Of a stretch of 32,191 nucleotides of DNA, positions 29,404 through 32,191 are shown piece after piece. Source of the stretch: Paulinella micropora (lineage: Eukaryota; Cercozoa; Imbricatea; Euglyphida). The notes beneath the pieces are model-generated. The model had not been told where the DNA came from, ran no database searches, and worked only from the letters and a program-made list of their open reading frames with translations. The position numbers and the translations under genes were made by a program. Numbering within the stretch: position 1 is the first letter of the stretch; each line of letters begins with the position of its first letter. The stretch is taken from positions 31,683-63,873 of the forward strand of contig BJOX01000319.1 of the NCBI GenBank assembly GCA_009731375.1, read 5' to 3'.

Positions 29404-29459
29404 AAAGAAAAATAAAAAGAATAATAAAAATAAAAAATATTTTTTTGTTTATATAAACA

Positions 29460-30695
29460 ATGACTACTAACCAGAGAAATTTAATCGCACAAAATCCTGA
29501 CGGAGATTTCGTAAATGTAAAAGTCGGGCATGATGGTTATCTTGAGACTAATGTTGAAAAAACAGCATTTGGTGAATTAGCAACATCACAATACACACCG
29601 ATTATACAAGAAACATTTATGTATAATGTAAATACCTCTAAGTGGAACACAAGCACTACTAATGCTACATTAGAGCAAAAGAGTGCTATGGCATATCTAA
29701 CAACACAGGCAGTTGGAGGTTCAAGATTATTCATTCAAACAAAAAAGAAAATTAAATATCGTGCTGGTATGGGTGTATGTGTCAGATTTACTGCTTTGTG
29801 GAATACAAATGAAGCAGGCGGATATTCATCTTATGTAGGTATTGGTTCCTTCTTGACGGACGGATTTTTCTTCTCAAGAGAAAATGGTGTAATGAAAATA
29901 TACCAATTAAACAACTCCACTGTCATTACCGAGGTTAAACAAAGTCAATGGAATGTAGATAAAGCAGATGGAACAGATTACTTACCAGCAATTGATTTCA
30001 GTAATGGTAATGTATTTCAGATTAAATATCAATACTTAGGTTTTAGTCAGATATCATTTTATATTGAAAATCCGACGGGGATATTTCAACTAGTCCATGC
30101 TATACGATATGCTAACAGCAAAACTGCTCCTTCTCTTAATAATACTACTTTACCATTCTTGGCTTCGTTATCCGTTGGCGCTAATCCGCAAATCCAAAAT
30201 CTTAGAATTGCCAGTGTTGGATGCTTTATTGAAGGAACTGAAATCATAAGAGGTATTCCATTTATTTATGAAAGAACAGCAAATACAACGAATGTAGCAA
30301 CTCATGCTTTTACTATGAGAAATAATAGTAATATTATTGGAAACACTATTGCTAATTATAGTATAGTGTATCCAAGACGGCTGAATGTCTTAAATACAGA
30401 TGGTAAATCTGGTGCAATCATTAAAGTAATAAAAAATGCTACCCTTACTGGTGCTGTCTATGCTGAAAACAATACTAATACAAGTCTGGTCTCGTTTGAT
30501 ACTACCGCAACTATTGCTGGTGGAAATACTATAGCCGTTGTATTTGTTAATACGAATGATGCTCAAAGCATTGATTTAAATGATTATGATTTAGATGATA
30601 TGTTGCCAAGCGAAAGGCTAACTATAACAGCACAGGCTACTACAAATCAGACTATAAGTATTCAGTATGCTTTTACTTGGTTAGAAGACCCTTGA
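29460..30695 (+). CDS. PLV2 minor structural protein (vertex/fibre-like), 411 aa
   Basis: An intact ORF paralogous to 5361-6611. The N-terminal box (QRNLIAQNPDGDFVNVKVG) is the same in both. KIKYRAGMGVCVRFTALW, the FQIKYQYLGF box and NYSIVYPRRL also match. The region after about residue 250 is much less conserved than the first half. The protein is N/T/S-rich with no signal peptide, as expected of a virion surface or vertex component. It lies downstream of MCP in both PLVs. Its TGA stop (30693-30695) is part of the left end of element E3. Specific role inferred from context. Confidence 0.7.
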   Translation: MTTNQRNLIAQNPDGDFVNVKVGHDGYLETNVEKTAFGELATSQYTPIIQETFMYNVNTSKWNTSTTNATLEQKSAMAYLTTQAVGGSRLFIQTKKKIKYRAGMGVCVRFTALWNTNEAGGYSSYVGIGSFLTDGFFFSRENGVMKIYQLNNSTVITEVKQSQWNVDKADGTDYLPAIDFSNGNVFQIKYQYLGFSQISFYIENPTGIFQLVHAIRYANSKTAPSLNNTTLPFLASLSVGANPQIQNLRIASVGCFIEGTEIIRGIPFIYERTANTTNVATHAFTMRNNSNIIGNTIANYSIVYPRRLNVLNTDGKSGAIIKVIKNATLTGAVYAENNTNTSLVSFDTTATIAGGNTIAVVFVNTNDAQSIDLNDYDLDDMLPSERLTITAQATTNQTISIQYAFTWLEDP

Positions 30696-30850
30696 TATTT
30701 GAGAGTTGCGCTTCGTGCTACGCACTTTCGCTTACTCTCACAAGTCCCGAAGGGACGTTGTGACGGGACGAAGTCCCTCACAAACATCGAAAAAAAATAA
30801 ATTGAAGACGATGTTTGAAAACGACCCGCAGGGTTGTCTTTCAAATATCA
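30693..30850. repeat. PLV2 intergenic structured element, copy E3 (rearranged)
   Basis: Terminal repeats GATATTT (30694-30700) and AAATATC (30843-30849). Here module B comes first and inverted: GAGAGT (30701-30706) pairs with ACTCTC (30734-30739) around GTGC-TAC-GCAC. GTCCC-GAA-GGGAC (30744-30755) follows, then module A as TTGTGA/TCACAA (30758-30783) around GGGAC-GAA-GTCCC. CATCG (30785-30789) pairs with CGATG (30809-30813). A different hairpin, TTTGAAA/TTTCAAA with CGACCC/GGGTTG inside, closes the right side. It separates two convergent genes, and each end supplies the TGA of its neighbour. Confidence 0.82.
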
Positions 30851-31324
30851 CTTTTTAAAATACTTGATAAAATTATTTTTTCTAACTTCATTCATTTCTT
30901 CATTTTTTTCTAGAAATGAAAGTACACATGCCACATCGCAAAATCTATCATCGTCAATTGAAACTGATAACACATTTTTTTTCTTACACTCTTTACAAGG
31001 TGCTTTATTTAATATACATCCTTCTTCTGTAAATGTAGCATTCGCTATTTCTTCGCCAACATTAGCCTTTATTTCGGTAATTCCAGTCTCTTTTAAATCA
31101 GTCGCCTTAAAAGGAGTGCTTGGTTCCTCCATCATAATTTTTGCTAGTGTAGCCTCCAATGGAATAACTGCTTTCACATTGTCGTCCCTCGGCTTATATT
31201 GCTCATAGAAAGATACAATGTCAGGCTTTGTCCATTTAATTGTCGGCATTTTGACATTGCCGCTGTCAAGGTTCCATTTTTCAATTTCATTCAAGTAGTC
31301 TTGTTTTGTGTTCAGGTCTGACAT
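30848..31324 (-). CDS. 158-aa protein with a putative zinc-binding C-terminus (PLV2 cargo)
   Basis: An intact ORF starting MSDLNTKQDYLNEIEKWNLD. Cysteines C110-x2-C113 and C129-x3-C133, with C103 nearby, suggest a small zinc-binding treble-clef or MYND-like fold (CKECKKKNVLSV...FCDVAC). The rest is acidic and helical. I do not recognise the family. The gene lies on the PolB strand at the convergence point of PLV2, where PLV1 has the lipase and DUF3223 genes, so it may be an exchangeable accessory gene. The stop codon is the right end of E3. Confidence 0.6.
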   Translation of the reverse strand: MSDLNTKQDYLNEIEKWNLDSGNVKMPTIKWTKPDIVSFYEQYKPRDDNVKAVIPLEATLAKIMMEEPSTPFKATDLKETGITEIKANVGEEIANATFTEEGCILNKAPCKECKKKNVLSVSIDDDRFCDVACVLSFLEKNEEMNEVRKNNFIKYFKK

Positions 31325-31354
31325 TGATATATATTAAGTAAATATTAATTTTTA

Positions 31355-31641
31355 TTATAAATATTTTTTTAATTCACTTTTAATGTCAGTAAATTTTTCA
31401 AACCACGGCTGTTTCATAACCCATTCAAGATATGGCTTGTCAATGGAAGCAACGTCTTGAATTTTCTTACCTTTATACTTACCGAATGGAAAAATATCCC
31501 TTGGCTTGCCTGCCCGTGCATTTTCAATCATTTGGATTTCGTCAGTAATTATCTTTTTAACATCGGTAATAGAAATGTTTCTTTTTTATTTTCAATAGAG
31601 AGTTTCTCAAACTTCTCACATAATCTGGTGAGGGTGGTCAT
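31355..31641 (-). pseudogene. ExoX_C/DUF3820-like small protein with a one-base frameshift
   Basis: Read on the minus strand, ATG 31639-31641 opens a frame (MTTLTRLCEKFEKLSIENKK) that soon hits a stop. Past a run of A at about 31582-31587, another frame carries ISITDVKKIITDEIQMIE, and then FPFGKYKGKKIQDV and YLEWVMKQPWFEKF to TAA 31355-31357. The FGKYKGK...YL.W...Q.WF pattern is that of the short ExoX_C/DUF3820 domain found in phages and large dsDNA viruses. A single lost A in the homopolymer would explain the break, whether real or a sequencing error. It follows the presumed PolB gene in direction and shares its strand. Confidence 0.65.
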
Positions 31642-31689
31642 TGGTCTATATAGAGTGGTAAAAAATTTTATGGAAAAAATTAATTATTT

Positions 31690-31800
31690 GATATTTTTGT
31701 TCTGACTTCGTCATCACAAAACATCGTTTTATACTTTAATGGCCGACGATGTTTGAGAATAAGCGAGAGTGCGTAGCACGAAGTGAAATTCTCAAATATC
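31690..31800. repeat. PLV2 intergenic structured element, copy E4
   Basis: Terminal repeats GATATTT (31690-31696) and AAATATC (31794-31800). Module A: TTTTGT/ACAAAA (31695-31721) around TGAC-TTC-GTCA. CATCG (31722-31726) pairs with CGATG (31747-31751). Module B: GAGAAT/ATTCTC (31755-31793) around GCG, AGA, GTGC-GTA-GCAC, GAAGTGA. It is the shortest and cleanest copy. Its right end supplies the TGA of the presumed PolB gene (31799-31801). Confidence 0.88.
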
Positions 31801-32191
31801 ATTCAAATCCAAAAGGTCTAGTTTCAATCGCATTCTCTACAATTCCGATAACTTGTCTTTTCGTATATGTAAAACTAAATATCTTTTCTAAGTATTCGCT
31901 TGTTATTTTTTTCTTTTGTTTATCTCGTGTTATCTTGTTGTTTTCTATTATAACTACTTTTCCAGATTTTTCAATTCGCTTAGCAATCCGTAATTCTTCA
32001 TCAGTATCCAACAATTCAGCCAGTTCATTTTTACCATTCTCAAATAATTCTGTGTTCGTAATACCTAGCCCACAACTTATTACACTTAACATATTCGGTA
32101 AATTCAATGCTTTTTTTGTTTCATAGTTCATACTAAATCCTTTTACTTTCATACTGGCTTTACCATTATCTAATAAGTATCCATAACATTT
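31799..32191 (-). CDS. polB: Probable C-terminus of the PLV2 protein-primed PolB (runs off the window)
   Basis: The minus-strand frame is open to the window edge, so the gene is longer than shown. The first visible residues (KCYGYLLDNGKASMKVKGFS) match the end of family B polymerases, where the palm K-x-Y is followed by a K-x-K-G-F/L motif. In PLV1 PolB the corresponding parts are KLYMLEF and FRGKGL. The terminal IETRPFGFE resembles the short ...PFG(F/Y) ending of many protein-primed PolBs. The orientation, convergent with the capsid block, mirrors PLV1. An internal ATG at 32150-32152 is not a likely start. The call rests on motif and position, since the catalytic motifs lie outside the window. 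Confidence 0.6.
   Translation of the reverse strand, partial: KCYGYLLDNGKASMKVKGFSMNYETKKALNLPNMLSVISCGLGITNTELFENGKNELAELLDTDEELRIAKRIEKSGKVVIIENNKITRDKQKKKITSEYLEKIFSFTYTKRQVIGIVENAIETRPFGFE

Overview
The window looks like a scaffold from a protist-type eukaryotic genome (host not assignable from this sequence) that carries pieces of two related polinton-like viruses (PLVs: small dsDNA viruses with protein-primed PolB, double-jelly-roll capsid, packaging ATPase and adenain-like protease). Two base compositions alternate sharply. AT-rich blocks hold the PLV genes. GC-rich blocks hold intronless genes of another origin: a CK1/TTBK-type kinase, a giant HYR-repeat surface protein and unrecognised ORFs. 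Four runs of N (10, 10, 880 and 190 bases) mark assembly gaps, so some joins may be scaffolding artefacts.

Layout. 1-768: 35-bp tandem repeat, degenerate tRNA-like sequence, AAT microsatellite and a cluster of six hairpins. 769-9217: PLV1, with a small basic protein and PolB on +, convergent with lipase, DUF3223-like protein, vertex/fibre-like protein, major capsid (MCP), penton and the last ~31 codons of the protease on -. 9218-17537: GC-rich block with the kinase and the HYR gene. 17538-22819: PLV2, with the tail of an unknown gene, ATPase, core-like protein, coiled-coil protein, protease, penton and the first part of MCP. 22820-28022: gap, GC-rich gene, a foldback tandem-repeat array and two hypothetical genes. 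28023-32191: PLV2-type sequence that restarts inside a second copy of the MCP, then the vertex/fibre-like protein (+), convergent with a zinc-binding-like protein, an ExoX_C/DUF3820-like protein and what appears to be the C-terminus of a second PolB (-).

How the genes fit together. PolB would replicate the element. The ATPase would package DNA into a capsid built of MCP and penton and matured by the protease, and the lipase may help entry or exit. Both PLVs share one plan: a capsid block on one strand convergent with PolB on the other. The genes at the convergence point differ (lipase + DUF3223 in PLV1; 158-aa protein + ExoX_C-like in PLV2). Many genes carry lesions: nonsense codons in the MCPs, kinase and coiled-coil gene; frameshifts in the ATPase, MCP copy B, ExoX_C-like and HYR genes; truncations at every AT/GC join. 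This suggests decaying endogenous copies, sequencing error, or both.

The most unusual signals are a structured, palindromic intergenic element present four times only in PLV2-type sequence, with compensatory stem changes and ends that overlap the stop codons of flanking genes, and a foldback tandem array at 25.1-26.4 kb whose last unit is internally inverted.
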